NCBI GenBank assembly: GCA_029204225.1
Contig: CM055104.1
Coordinates: 53,090,020 to 53,152,019 of the forward strand
Direction: 5' to 3'
DNA length: 62,000 bases
Source: Diphasiastrum complanatum
Taxonomy: Eukaryota > Streptophyta > Lycopodiopsida > Lycopodiales > Lycopodiaceae
Under the pieces are notes generated by a model. The model did no database searches. It had not been told where the DNA came from and worked only from the letters and a program-made list of their open reading frames with translations. The position numbers and the translations under genes are program-made. Positions 34,833 to 46,412 of the stretch are shown here, piece by piece; position 1 is the first letter of the stretch; each line of letters begins with the position of its first letter.

Positions 34833-35351
34833 TGTTATGTCCATGACCAGTACATAGGATACAGTATACTCCTAGTCTTGGATACACGGTACTCCAGTGA
34901 AACAAGCTGTTAGTTATGCCACGTCATACTAGACGTGACCCGAAAGTAACTAATATCCTTGTGAGGCCCAAAACACACTAAATGGAGTTTAGACAAGGTA
35001 TGAGACAGTGTATGCATGTGTAGAGTTATCAATAGCAATTCTATGAATAGTTGGTCCATGCTTAGGACTTATTCTAGGTTCATCTATGTATAGGAAACTT
35101 AGGGCTGTGCATGGCTCAGTGCCCAGGATGTTTTTGGCTCTATATATTGGGTCCAAACTTGCCCTACTCATCATTATGGTTGTGGATTCATTGTCAGGCT
35201 CTCACTCTACATTCATGCTTCTTGTTCCTTGGCTTGGGGGTGAGGCTTCTAGAGTTTGATTGGATGCTTCTACTTGGTTGGGTGGTTTCTCCATAGTGTG
35301 TTATCATTGTGTTTGTGATTTGTAAGTAGGATCTAAGGAGCTTCCCTTATA
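34833..35351 (+). mobile_element. 3' LTR of G1
   Basis: 519 bp starting TGTTATGTCCATGACC, directly after a purine-rich AAGGACAGAAGAA tract. It matches the minus-oriented LTRs at 38341-38789 and 39682-40201. It ends near CTTCCCTTATA. G1 has no 5' LTR in the window, so it is truncated at its left end. Confidence 0.85.
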
Positions 35352-35744
35352 CTTTCCATCAAAAAAATACTTTGCAACCTAAATACCTCCAATAAAAAAG
35401 ATGAAAGATCCTTCAAGGAATATGTCTCAAAATTAATTTTTGGCTTAGAGATATAGAAAATGGCATACAAAATAGTATTTTTAGAATTGTTTTATTCTTC
35501 AAATACATTGAGGTTCCCCCCATGTCGTCTCCTGTATAAACCAATGTGGGACAGGCATCGAAATTTTTATACCAGCCGGATTAGGGTATCAAATTAGAGT
35601 ATTGTAGTCATTTAAAATTTTTAATATCATTTGGGTATCAGTAAGGAGGTGAACAAGTTGTAGATGTGTATAAACTAGGCCAGTATCTCAAGGGTGATAC
35701 GGTTATCAACCCGGGTATAAACATGTATAAATTGTTAAAATTAT
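35352..35744. other. Spacer between gypsy copies, no gene
   Basis: AT-rich, no recognisable coding sequence or repeat end. Confidence 0.4.
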
Positions 35745-38011
35745 TGTCTCACAGTTCTCGGAATTGGCCACTCAATCACAATCTTGATTTTATCCTCGTC
35801 AATCTTGATCCCATTTACTGTGATTTTATGACCGAGATAAAGTAGCTCTTGTTTAAAGAATTCACACTTGGACTCTTTAGCGTAGAGTAACTCCCGACGG
35901 AGTTTCATCAAGACGATTTTTAAGTGTTCTACGTGTCCCACCAAGGATCTACTGTAAATGAGAATGTCGTCCAAGAATACCACCACAAACTTCTCCAAAT
36001 ATGGACGAAATAAATTCATCATTTGTTGGAACGTTGCTGGAGCATTCATTAATCCAAATGGCAACACTAAGAATTCATAATGACCAAATCTAGAACGAAA
36101 TCATGTCTTTTGGACATCTTCCGACTTAATTCTTATTTGATGGTACTTTATCCTGAGATCTATCTTGGTGAAATATCATGCTCCACCCAAGCGATCTACA
36201 AGGTCATCCATCCTGTGTAATGAATATTTATTTTTTATAGTCACTTTATTAAGACCCTTGTAATCCACACACATACGGAAACCTCCATCTTTCTTCGCTT
36301 TAAGAAGAACATGAGTGCCCCATGGTGATTTACTAGGTTGTGTATGTCTCATCCTCAGATAGTTTTCTATTTGATTTGAAATCTCTATCTCCTCTTTCTG
36401 AGAAAACCTAATAAGGTTGTCTAGAGACAGGTTGACTCCCTGGAATTAACTCAATCATGTGGTCTACTGACTAGACAGTGGTAAACCTTGAGGTAATTTA
36501 GATGGAAAAACATCCCTAAATTCGTTTATGATCTGTTCTTTCACTTCTTGTTCATGATCTAAATTTACAAAGTTAAGAATTGCTGAGAATTCATAACCAT
36601 TTATATTCATTATAGGAACATCCACAACTGGAATAGCACTTATTGAAAAAACTTCATACTCTGAATAATCCAATGCTTCCATTTCATTAACTGGAAATCT
36701 AATCCAACGGACGTACAAAATTACTACCAAATAATGTAACCACCTTATCACCCTCCTTGAAAGTGAGAACATCTTCTCAAAATCAATCAACATAGAAGGC
36801 AGGCTTACTAAATAACCACTTGTAACCTAAGATTAAATCAGTATGGGCTAGGTTTAAAACATGAAAATAAACTAATTCTGTGTGTCCATGCATCAAAACT
36901 GGGAGCTTCAGAACTTTTACGTTCCAAGTCTCCAACTCTGCTCCTGAAGCTAGATAAACTTTAAATCTATGATTGTTGGCTTCAGTTTCCAAGCTGAGTT
37001 TCTGCACAAGACAAGAATTAACAAAATTATGAGTTGAACCACTGTCCAATAAAATACTCACTTCTTGATCTTTAACTGTGCTAGTTAAACGAAAGAGCTC
37101 ATTAGGCAAGAAAGAAGTAGTACTGAAAGAGCATTCACACTCAGAATCGGTCAGGTTAATTTCCAAAGTCTTACCATTGCCACCTGGGATCTCAATCATA
37201 TGGGTTGACATTTTCTTCCTTTCTGGACAAAATTTCATCATATGTCCAAGCTTCTTACAAATGAAACATAAGTTCTCTTTCTTAGCCTTTTTCAGGGACA
37301 TAGATTTCTTAAATCTCTTTCTCTTCGGCTTCCTAGGTTCCGACGCTGCTTGATCTAATTCATCAAAATATGTTGCTTGGTTTGGACCGTGCTTCTTACA
37401 CTTCTTGGTTTTCAAAGTGGTTGAAATCTGCACAAAGTGCTTCCTAGATGCCACCACTGTGGAATCATATGCTTTCGCAATCCGAAACGCATCCTCGAGA
37501 TTTTGAAGCACATTTCGCCTATTTCGTTCTGATAGTTGGCTGGCAAACCTAGGACAAACTGCCAAAGTGCCAACTTTGCATCAAATGATGGAACCCTATT
37601 CCATAGGTCCATGAATTCCTGGATATAAGAGTCTAAACTCTTTATACTTATCATGCAGTTCACGAACTTCAAGTAGTAGTCAACGTCATCAGCGATTACG
37701 AAAGCTTTCTTGAAAACTTTCGCAAATGCATCCCAAGTAGTTGGCTTCACCAGTAAATCTCGCCGCCACCATGACGCTTTGCCATGTAAAAACAGCACGA
37801 CGCTTTCAATTTTCTTCTCATCAAGAACATCGTGCAGATTGAAGTAACTACTCCACTTAGCTAGCTAGTCCTCGACGACTTCAGGTTTTTTCTCCTTCTT
37901 CTCCCCCGCATAAACCTCCAGTTGAAAACCGAGATTGGATGAAGACATCAATTTGTCTTGATTCAATAGAACCTCCATTTGCCAATCTCTCATTTGATTA
38001 CGATTATTCAT
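35745..38011 (-). pseudogene. Ty3/gypsy copy G2 (gag, protease, partial RT)
   Basis: Minus-strand relative of G1. Gag starts near 38011 (NNRNQMRDWQMEVLLNQDK) and has a stop at an expected Trp (VVED-stop-LAKW). A frameshift near 37500 leads into LQNLEDAFRIAKAYDS. The CCHC knuckle CFICKKLGHMMKFC is intact (about 37230-37270). Protease has an intact LLDSGSTHNFV active site and later LILGYKWL. Next comes the linker to RT, with INEFRDVFPSKLP, then [15 protein letters not shown], stops at two former Arg codons (GGA-stop-YFTK, QKT-stop-FRS), LPFGLMNAPATFQQMM and VVVFLDDILIYSRSL. It ends at 35745 in WPIPRTVRQ, where unrelated DNA begins. RNase H and integrase are absent. Confidence 0.9.
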
Positions 38012-38340
38012 ATCATTGAGTGCCGTACTCAACTGTTAACAAATCACCATGTAAGCTGGTGCACCAAGATTTGCAGAAATTGACTAGCATGCAATCAAAA
38101 CAATTCGAAATTCTACCAATTTTGCTCACAAAATTGCAAAACTTCATATGATCATAACTTTGGCTATAAGACACCAAATTGGGTGTTGTCATGCTCATTA
38201 CTGAGGGAGACCTAGTGAACAAGACTCTTGCCACGTCAGTCTACCACCTAGGATTCACATGTGTGAGACCAGAACAACCAAAAAACTTGTAGGAGGGCAC
38301 ACTTTTTGAAGCCCAATCTGCTAAAAAATGTGCAAACACT
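38012..38340 (-). other. Leader of G2
   Basis: Sequence between the truncated LTR and gag. No primer-binding site is present at the expected place, because the LTR end and PBS have been lost. The short frame at 38013-38234 has no known domain. Confidence 0.5.
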
Positions 38341-38789
38341 CAACCACGTAGAAGCATCCATTCAAACTCTAGAAGCCTCACCCCCAAGCCAAGGAACAAG
38401 AATCATGAATATAGAGTGAGAACCTGGCAATGAATCCAAAACCATGATGTGGAGTAGGACGAGTTTGGACCCAATATATAGAGCCAAAAGCAACCTGGGC
38501 ACATAGCCATGCATAGCCCTAAGTTCCCTATACATCGATTCATCTAGAATAGAGTCCTAAGTGTGGACCAACTATTCATAGAATTGCTATTGATAACTCT
38601 AGACATGCATACACTGTCTCATACCTTGTCTAAATTTCATTTAGTGTGTTCTGGGCCTCACAAGAATATTAGTTACTTTCGGGTCACGTCCAGTATGACG
38701 TGGCATAACTAACATCTTGTTTTACTAGAGTACCATGTATCCAAGACTAGGAGTATACTATATCCTATGTAATGGTCATGGACATAACA
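38341..38789 (-). mobile_element. Gypsy LTR truncated at its 3' end
   Basis: Reads TGTTATGTCC leftwards from 38789 and matches 39682-40201 but lacks the last ~70 bp. It is flanked on the right by the pol end (38790-38875), so it is a 3' LTR for that copy. On the left it sits where the 5' LTR of G2 should be. Confidence 0.8.
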
Positions 38790-39668
38790 TTCTTCCCTCC
38801 TTAGACTGCTTCTATCCTTAGAAGCTAACCTTCGAAAAATTCTTCTTTATGCTATCAACTCTCTCCCACAAATCATTACACCCCTAAAAGTGATGATCCA
38901 GATAGACTATGAATTCTTGATTTCTAGAAGTCAAAATTGCCACAAACTTGATGGAATTGAAACAAAAATCCACCTCCCAAAATTCACAAAAATTGGTCAG
39001 TTTTTGCCAATTTTTGACTTTTTACAAATCCAATTATTGGAATTCTTGGCTCTAACTTCTAGGATAGCTTCTAAATACTATGAGTCATCTTTTCCCAGCC
39101 TCAATAGGTGTTCTACATTCTCCTATTATCCAACTTCATGAAAAAACAAGCAAAAATCATGGATTTTGGCCCTTTCTAGGTTTTTTCACCATGACTCATT
39201 GGAATCTAATGGCAAGAACATTTTTCTAAACCACATGCAATCCTATTTACAGAATTATAACCATCCTATTGATCTGAACTTGCTGGATTTTTATTCTTAC
39301 TATCATTTTTGTGCTAAAAAACATGGGAAACAAGCCAAACTTGGCCACAAAATAGCCTAGAATCCAAAAGCAAGGAACGATCCAACATGCAACCTGAATT
39401 TCAACTACTTTTAAGTGAATAAACTTTCTGGAAATTTCAGATCCTTAACTAGTTTTGAGTTACACATGCTAAAACTCCAAAAAGACATCCAAAATTGATT
39501 TCCTAGCACAATTCTCCATAAACCACAATTAATTTGAGAGAGATATGGATCATGCAAATTGGGAAGATCCACCAACTTGCAACCTTGCTCCTCTCCTTGG
39601 ATGAGAATACTAGTTGATCACACCTAAGCTCCAATGAAAAGCACCACATCTCCAAGCTTGTAAGCCTT
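38790..39668 (-). mobile_element. Interior of an internally deleted gypsy copy
   Basis: 38790-38875 (minus) encodes the chromodomain end LWERVDSIKKNF, with the Trp that G1 has lost. The rest up to 39668 is leader-like sequence without coding motifs. With LTRs on both sides (39682-40201 and 38341-38789), this is a ~1.9-kb deletion derivative in which gag and nearly all of pol are missing. Confidence 0.7.
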
Positions 39669-39680
39669 GCTCTAATACTA
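39669..39680 (-). other. Decayed primer-binding site
   Basis: The minus strand reads TAGTATTAGAGC. It differs from the iMet site TGGTATCAGAGC by one G-to-A and one C-to-T change. It lies next to the LTR end at 39682. Confidence 0.75.
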
Positions 39681-39681
39681 C

Positions 39682-40201
39682 TATAAGGGAAGCTCCTTAG
39701 ATCATGCCTACAAATCACAAACACAATAGATAACACACTATGGAGAAACCACCCAACCAAGTAGAAGCATCCAATCAAACTTTAGAAGCCTCACCCCCAA
39801 GCCAAGGAACAAGAAGCATGAATATAGAGTAGAGCCTAGCAATGAATCCAAAACCATGATGTGGAGTAGGGCAAGTTTGGACCCAATATATAGAGCCAAA
39901 AGCAACATGGGCACATAGCCATGCATAGCCCTAAGTTTCCTATACATAGATTCATCTAGAATAGAGTCCTAAGCATGGACCAACTATTCATAGAATTGCT
40001 ATTGATAACTCTACACATGCATACACTGTCTCATACCTTGTCTAAACTCCATTTAGTGTGTTTTGGGCCTCACAAGGATATTGGTTACTATCTAGTCACG
40101 TCTAGTATGACGTGGCATAACTAACAGCTTGTTTCATTAGAGTACCGTGTATCCACAACTAGGAGTATATTGTATCCTATGTACTGGTCATGGACATAAC
40201 A
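39682..40201 (-). mobile_element. Full gypsy LTR (5' LTR of the deletion derivative)
   Basis: 520 bp, starting TGTTATGTCC at 40201. Same length as the G1 LTR. Its right edge abuts a copia-3 LTR fragment, so the gypsy copy probably inserted into, or recombined with, copia-3. Confidence 0.85.
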
Positions 40202-40570
40202 ATCTCCATTTGTGTATTCATCTCCATATCCATCAACTCAACCTCATCCTTTTTCATATCATTACATTCATCTGTCTTTTCATCTATCAGTATCCTAAAA
40301 TAACATCCATCTGTTACAATTTATTCGCACGCCTCGCTTCTGTCTTTTTGATTGTCCTATGTTTCTTCATCTCTCAATATTTGGTCTACTTTTTTTTCTT
40401 CTCTTGTTATGTCAAGAAAAAAAAATTGGGACAATTGTACAACCCTTGAAGCAAAGTGCAATCACGTAGCCTTCAAATGGAAAGTGCAAAGGCAAGGGGA
40501 AGACTAAAGTTGATGATTGCCCTACAATGAACAAGACTCAACTAAGGTCTGATAGTCCCATGATGCAACA
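40202..40570 (-). mobile_element. 3' LTR fragment of copia-3
   Basis: The minus strand starts TGTTGCATCATGGG at 40570, directly after the polypurine tract GTTGGTGGGGGGTC (40571-40584). It is cut at 40201 by the gypsy LTR, so its far end is missing. Confidence 0.65.
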
Positions 40571-40599
40571 GACCCCCCACCAACACCAAATTTTCCATT

Positions 40600-42083
40600 C
40601 TTACAAGGCCAAATCCAGGGAACTCAAGCCCAAAAAGGTCAACTGTGCAGAAAGAATTAGCACCTACAATTTCTCTACGCAAGTCTTTTCCCAATGATTT
40701 GGTGAAGATATCAGCCACACACTCCCTTGAAGAGACATGTTGAAGCTACACCTTCTTTGCCATGACTTGCTCTCTCACAAAGTGATATGCCACCTCAATA
40801 TGCTTGCTCCTAACATGAAATATATGATTTCTTGCCAACTTTTGATTGAGCTCTTTGAAAAATCCAGCAAATGAAGATCCTTGATCATCCTCTTGATCCA
40901 TACCATCTCTTTTGTGCAATGAGTAAGGGTTTTGTAGTCGACCTCACCAGATGTCAATGAGATAGTGGCTTGTTTCTTCGACATCCATAATATAGCTCCA
41001 TCACCTATGGAAATACAATGTGCACATATGGATTTCCTATCCATTTGATCTTCAGCAAAGTCCGAATCTGAAAATCCAAACAAGTTAGGTGATGATCCCT
41101 CATACAATATGCCAAAATCTTGAGTTCCCATGATGTATCTCAAAACTCTTTTTTCTAGCTTCCAATGTTCCTCACTAGGATCTTTTGCATGAATTGGCTT
41201 AATCTACCAACACAATAGCTTAGATCTAGTCTTGTGATGGTTAGATATATAAGTGAACCAACTAGCTTTCTATAGAGAGTAATGTCATCGAAGGATCTTT
41301 CATTACCTCTTATGATTAGCTTTACATTTGACTCCATAGGTGTATCACAAGGCTTTGCATCTGCCATATGAAATCTTCTTAGAATAGAATTAGCATACTT
41401 CTCTTGACAAATGAAAGTAGATTGAGAAGATGTAATCACTTCTACTCCGAAAATGTAATGCAAATGACCAAGATCATGCAACTCAAACTCCTTCTTAAGA
41501 GCACTCTTGATATCATCAACATCTTGGTTGTTTCCTCCACTCAAGATGATATCATCCACATAGATTAGCAAGATAGTAACATTGCACTCAAGGCATCTTC
41601 TACTCTTGAATTTTCATCAAAACTTGACATAAGAGCAAAATAAGTGGATGGATTAACCTTGGTTTGCTACCCCTTGCTTGGATATGTGAGCCTTGTTGGC
41701 TTCATCCTTATTCTTATTGATCTTCTAGGTGTAATAGGTTGACTTGGTTCAAGCTCCTCATTAGGCTCCTCCACAAAATCAAGATCATCTTGATTCTCAG
41801 CCACTATCTCTTGATTGTTGAGATGGTTAAGCTTGTGCATCATGTATTCATCAAAGATTACATCTCTAGATACCACAAACTTATCCAAGGATAGAAGATA
41901 TACCTTGTATCCCTTGCTTGAGTTGCCATACCCGAGCATGATCCCCTTTTTTGATGATGGATCCTCCTTTGTCCTTGTCTCCAAAGGTTCATGCACATAG
42001 CAAGTGTTGTTGGAAAGAGGTGTGTGAAAGATAGAATCGAATAAAAATAATTTGAAGGACAAGAATAAAAACTTATTGTGCAT
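40600..42083 (-). pseudogene. copia-3 pol remnant (post-integrase, RT and RNase H)
   Basis: Minus-strand Ty1/copia pol. At 42083-41667 is the post-integrase block (KKGIMLGYGNSSKGYKVYLL, SRDVIFDEYMM). After a deletion of the RT fingers, 41571-41155 has the catalytic LLIYVDDIILSG, then DLGHLHYIFGVEV and KPCDTPMESNV. RNase H (41143-40630) has RYIMGTQDFGILYEG, SDSDFAEDQMDRKS, SKKQATISLTSGEVDY, then in another frame RSKHIEVAYHFVREQVMAKK, a stop, and CVADIFTKSLGKDLR, the classical copia C-terminus. Frameshifts separate the blocks. No gag, PBS or 5' LTR is recognised to the right. Confidence 0.9.
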
Positions 42084-42532
42084 AGTGGAATAAACTATCT
42101 TTCTCTTTCTCTATGCATGACTACGCCTTATCAATTTTGAACAAAACAGTAGTGATAGAAATCATGTGCGATCTTAAGTAACTAACTTTGAAATCATTAG
42201 TACTATAGTGATTACGTAGCCAAACATTAAAAGCATTGAACTATCAAACAAATAATAAAAGATTATCAGTCACAAAAGCATTACAGAGAAGCATTCATAC
42301 TGACATGATGCTGAATGCAGTAAAGGATATATTGATTCAGTAAAAGAAACAAATCAGAATGAAAATGAGCAGAAAGGAATTGCGGATCAAAACCGCATGC
42401 TCTGAACTGTCTCTGAGTAATTGTAACTTTGTGTAGGGGACTCTGTTGAAGTAGTCCTGACTCCTGATTAGTTAACACGTCAAACCTGTCAATCTGGTTC
42501 TGCTAATATGCGCTCCCCACTCTCTATATTTC
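42084..42532. other. No gene recognised
   Basis: It contains GCATGACTACGCCTTATCA near 42114. A similar string occurs at about 56710 inside element C, suggesting a shared repeat. Otherwise unassigned. Confidence 0.4.
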
Positions 42533-43016
42533 TTATTGCTGAAAGATTTCACAAAAATATAATGCTCTGTGTGCTTCCCAAAGGTCAATTGATTCATCCA
42601 ATGATAGAGTATTCCTAGTGTGGATGGTTGACACAAGCTCAACTTGTCTCCTTGTTCTTTTGAAAGGCATTTTTTGGAAAAAAAAATAATTCAACCACTT
42701 GCACTGACGGCACAACAAGTATATCAAAATCAAAGGGAAGCTCCAACACAGCACTATATGTCGCTTCCGTAATCTCCATATTAATGTTCCTCACCCTCGT
42801 GACATTTTTGCCCTCTACGTCTTTTCCAAAAATAGCGATGAACTCTGTTGCTGCATTATCCACCACTTTATTTGGATGAAAATGCATCAAATGGTCGAGC
42901 TCTAACTCAACCAAATGATGTTTGATAAGGCTAACCCTTATCTCAGATCGTCGTATGAACCACGAATGCTTCCCTAGCATAGGCATAGCAATCTTTGTTA
43001 GTGAGGATCGTAACAA
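42533..43016 (-). pseudogene. Unrecognised ORF, broken by a poly-A slip
   Basis: The minus-strand frame from 43016 reads PMLGKHSWFIRRSEIRVS, NKVVDNAATEFIAIFGKDVE and ITEATYSAVLELPFDFDILV. The frame changes at a run of A near 42680 and continues LDESIDLWEAHRALYF. The spacing and the ATEFIAIF...ITEATYSAVLELP pattern remind me of the conserved plant transposon-associated protein with a REFYANL...SPEAINRFLGLP pattern, but the match is weak. No intact start-to-stop gene. Confidence 0.3.
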
Positions 43017-44137
43017 GCAAGATCGTCAGTCGAACACGAAAGCTTGATGGCCTAATTGCCCAAGGATAAAAATTCACGATCGGTTGCAAAGTGAATTCTG
43101 AATAGAAAGTTCCCTTTTTAATGAATCCTACTACTGCTAGCCACTACAACTTCACTTCCAATACCGCAAAAAGGAACATGTATTCCACTGAGTTCTTAAT
43201 TACTACTTAATATTAGTACTCGTCAGCTCAACTTTTCTTTAATACAACCTTTAATGATCGTGGTAATAGCATCGCTTCGTCCCCCCTCACCATCATATGA
43301 CCGAATCTATTCCTTACTCATTATTCATGCAACGACCCACATACCTCGTCATCCTACCCGCAAAACAGCAATAGACCCTCTTACTCACAATGATATTATC
43401 ATTCCAAATATTAAAATTTCTCCAACCTCTGAAATTAAATCATCAACACACATACAATGACACTTAACCATTTCTAGTAATTTCCTACTGTTATTTTCCT
43501 TCAGTATTATTTTATTTTCCTCTTTCTTTAGCACACAAATTTTGTCCCCTTCTCTTTTCTCTTTTTTTTTTTTTTTGAAAAACATTCCCAACTATGCAAA
43601 GTATTTTGAGCCAACAACAATATACATATAAAATTGAATATCAACAAAATATTCCATTCATCATATTCCAATATCCAAAAATGATGTACATTCACATCAC
43701 AACACGACTTTTCAATTTAGTCGAGTATTTCTAACCAACTGCTCACTGCAAAAAGTAAGCCAAACAATATGAGCACTCTAATAAGAATCGATAACACTGC
43801 ATTGATGCTAGTTCCTAGAAGTTCACCGGTTCGCCAAACTTCTCCTCAATTGTAGGGTCGCTCGGCTACCATCGATGTCTTCGAACACGCCTTGGTATGT
43901 TTGCTCTACCATATTGTAATAAAAACAAATTGTGAAAGTATAACAAAAGAGTACGCTTGTTCAATTTATGGATTCTTTGTCATTACCATGATTCACAACC
44001 AATTACAACTCTCCACCTTTCACATAATTCCCATCATAAAACTAGATACAGATCCTTCCATAAAAAACAAAGCTTCGGTCGCAAAAGAATAACCAATCAT
44101 TACCTTACCTGAAACAATAGTGACATGAGCTTCACAC
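43017..44137. other. No gene recognised
   Basis: AT-rich. Open frames at 43254-43460 and 43892-44092 show no domain. It abuts the truncated 5' side of gypsy-3 RT, so it may be an inserted repeat of unknown type. Confidence 0.35.
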
Positions 44138-45093
44138 ATGAGTCGGAAGGACCATCATCCTTTGCCCTTCACTGATTCCATCTTAGATCTAGTTGCTGGT
44201 CAAGAGCGTTACAGTTTCTATGATGAATTTTCTGGATATAATCAGGTTGGAGTGCGAAAGGAGGATCGTTCAAAGACCACATTCACTACGGATTGGGGCA
44301 CTTATGCCTACAACAAAATGCCCTTTGGTCTTTGTAACGCACCAGCTACTTTTCAGTGAATCATGATGTTCATTTTTGCTACCTTCCTAAGAACCTTTCT
44401 GGAAATATTTATTGATGATTTCTATGTATATAGTGATATCAAGACACACCTGCAGAAGCTGAAATTAACATTGCAACAGTGTCGAGATACTTGTTTATCC
44501 CTTCATCCAGAGAAGTGCTTTTTCGGTATGAAAGAAGGAATATTACTCGGACACAAGATATCTAACAGAGGAATAGAAGTCGACAAAGATAAAGTCGAGC
44601 TTATAAAGAATCTCCAGATATCAACCAATTTACGTGAACTAAGAGCTTTCTTAGGACATGTCGGCTATTATCGGAGATTTATTCAAAATCATGCTTCTAT
44701 TGCTGCATCTCTTACACATCTACTGAAGAAACAAGTGAAATACTTGTGGACAAATGAACAGCAAAAGGCATTCGAAGAACTTAAGCAACGGTTGATCAGT
44801 GCTCCTATTCTGAGACCACCCAACTGGGCTATTTTATTTCATAGCTATGTTGATGTTTCTGCATTTGCTATTGGCGTCTGTTTGAGCCAGAAGGATGACC
44901 AATGCGAGTCAACAGCTCAGTGCCTCATAGACGAATTATTCGGCTACAGAAAGGGAAGCACTTGGCATGATTTTCACTGTTAAGAAATTTTGGCATTATT
45001 TGTTGGGATATGCATTTATTTTTCACGTTGATCATTGTGCTCTTAAGTATCTTGTAAATAAACCAGATCTATCAGGACGAATTGCTCGATGGG
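44138..45093 (+). pseudogene. gypsy-3 pol fragment (RT and RNase H)
   Basis: Non-chromovirus-like Ty3/gypsy RT: RKDHHPLPFTDSILDLVAG, YDEFSGYNQVGVRKEDRSKT, MPFGLCNAPATFQ, a TGA at a likely former Arg, then IFIDDFYVYSD with the two catalytic Asp. Next is the thumb (GHVGYYRRFIQNHASIAASL) and RNase H (LWTNEQQKAFEELKQRL, YVDVSAFAIGVCLSQ). A frame change near 44960 leads to KFWHYLLGYAFIFHVDHCAL and DLSGRIARW. The sequence stops there, because the LTR at ~45096 begins. No gag or integrase is attached. Confidence 0.88.
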
Positions 45094-45095
45094 TG

Positions 45096-46337
45096 TGATG
45101 CCACCTTATTGTTAAAAATCGAATATCAACATAAATATGGCATGATATACTCGAAAATGAAGATATGAGCTGGTTAAATATAAATCATGAAGAGGCCTAA
45201 GTCATTTTTCAGGAATATATCTCCTAAGTACTTGCCTTGTAATTAAGGGCAAGACCTTTAATAGGAAAGACATTGCCTTGGATAACTGTTACTAGGTCAT
45301 CCACATGAAACGATTAGATACAAAAAGACATGTTAAACTAGAGTAACTTTAACTCGTATTTAAGTATACCTTTCATGGTATAATTGAACGTATTTTCAGT
45401 CTAATTGTTAACTAGACCCTTTCGCGGGAGCAACGCACCTGTTGTTTAAGAGGTGTGTTTGTTCGTCCCATAGAACATATATTGATCTCCCACTTCAGTC
45501 TCGAGCATCGAGAGAGAAGAGTTTATGCATATGTAAGAGGTTGAAGAAGTGAATAGAGTTCTGTGAGTTATTCTCTCTTATCTCTGTTCTCCGCACTGCT
45601 GAGTGTGAGTGATCTTGAGTCTACTAACAATCCCTAACGCATTACATGAATTACTCTCTGATCAGACAGACTCTCTAGTGCATTACAGTAGTTTGTTGTG
45701 TATCCGTAAAGCATGCTCTAAAGAACTGTCTTAAAACCATCTTATTCGTCTGTCGCAAATACTTTCTTTTCGTTCGAATAATGACTATCTTTGGTACAGT
45801 CTAGCACAATCATTGATTAAAGTTGTATGTATACATATGATGACAGTCCCTGTCCGAAGAATTGAGTCTTTAATCTGTTTTCCTGATTGGCATTGACATA
45901 GGTTTCTAACATGCTCTAAAACCATTCGTGTTCTTTAACCATTAATTTGGACTTTAGTTGTTGAGGACTTCTGTCTAGAAATGAACAGTTCGCAAACGTG
46001 ATTAATTAATTGTCTGCACAATCGCGAATACATCGAATAACTCTCGACTCTTGTTGACACCTTAATCAGCCACAGTGTATAACATCTCATCTATAGAACG
46101 TGTTTCATTCGATTTGATAGAGGCTAGATTGCTGTTCTGAAATTATCAACATTACATTCCCCAAACCATAAGTAATACTGGTTACTTTTTGATGTCTATT
46201 GACAACCAGAATAACACTCAAAACCACTTGCCATAATTGTACCAAATACATAACTTTCTAACGTTGTCCTCTGTGGGAGCGACACTATTTACTACAAAAT
46301 CTATATTAATCCTATTGGTATAGTACAACATATACCA
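45096..46337 (+). mobile_element. 5' LTR of gypsy-5, inserted in gypsy-3 RNase H
   Basis: About 1.24 kb from TGATGCCACC to TATACCA, followed by 5 bp and a TGGCGCC-type primer-binding site. The left edge falls inside the RNase H of gypsy-3. The exact start (45094-45099) cannot be fixed because no second LTR is present. Confidence 0.6.
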
Positions 46338-46342
46338 GTTTT

Positions 46343-46360
46343 TGGCGCCGTTGTTGGGGA
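46343..46360 (+). other. Primer-binding site, TGGCGCC type
   Basis: TGGCGCCGTTGTTGGGGA, preceded by TTT. It closely matches the TGGCGCCGTTGCCGGGGA site of plant Tat/Athila-like gypsy elements. It is different from the iMet site used by the other elements here. Confidence 0.9.
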
Positions 46361-46412
46361 TAGTTTAGGAAAGCTATAAGAAATCTGACAAATCCATCTC
46401 CATCTCTAGTGT

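Noticed and set aside
44009-44137. 5' extension of gypsy-3 RT
   Set aside because: No RT N-terminal motif (for example LDAGIIYPI or MCIDYRxLN) is present in any frame left of RKDHHPLPF.
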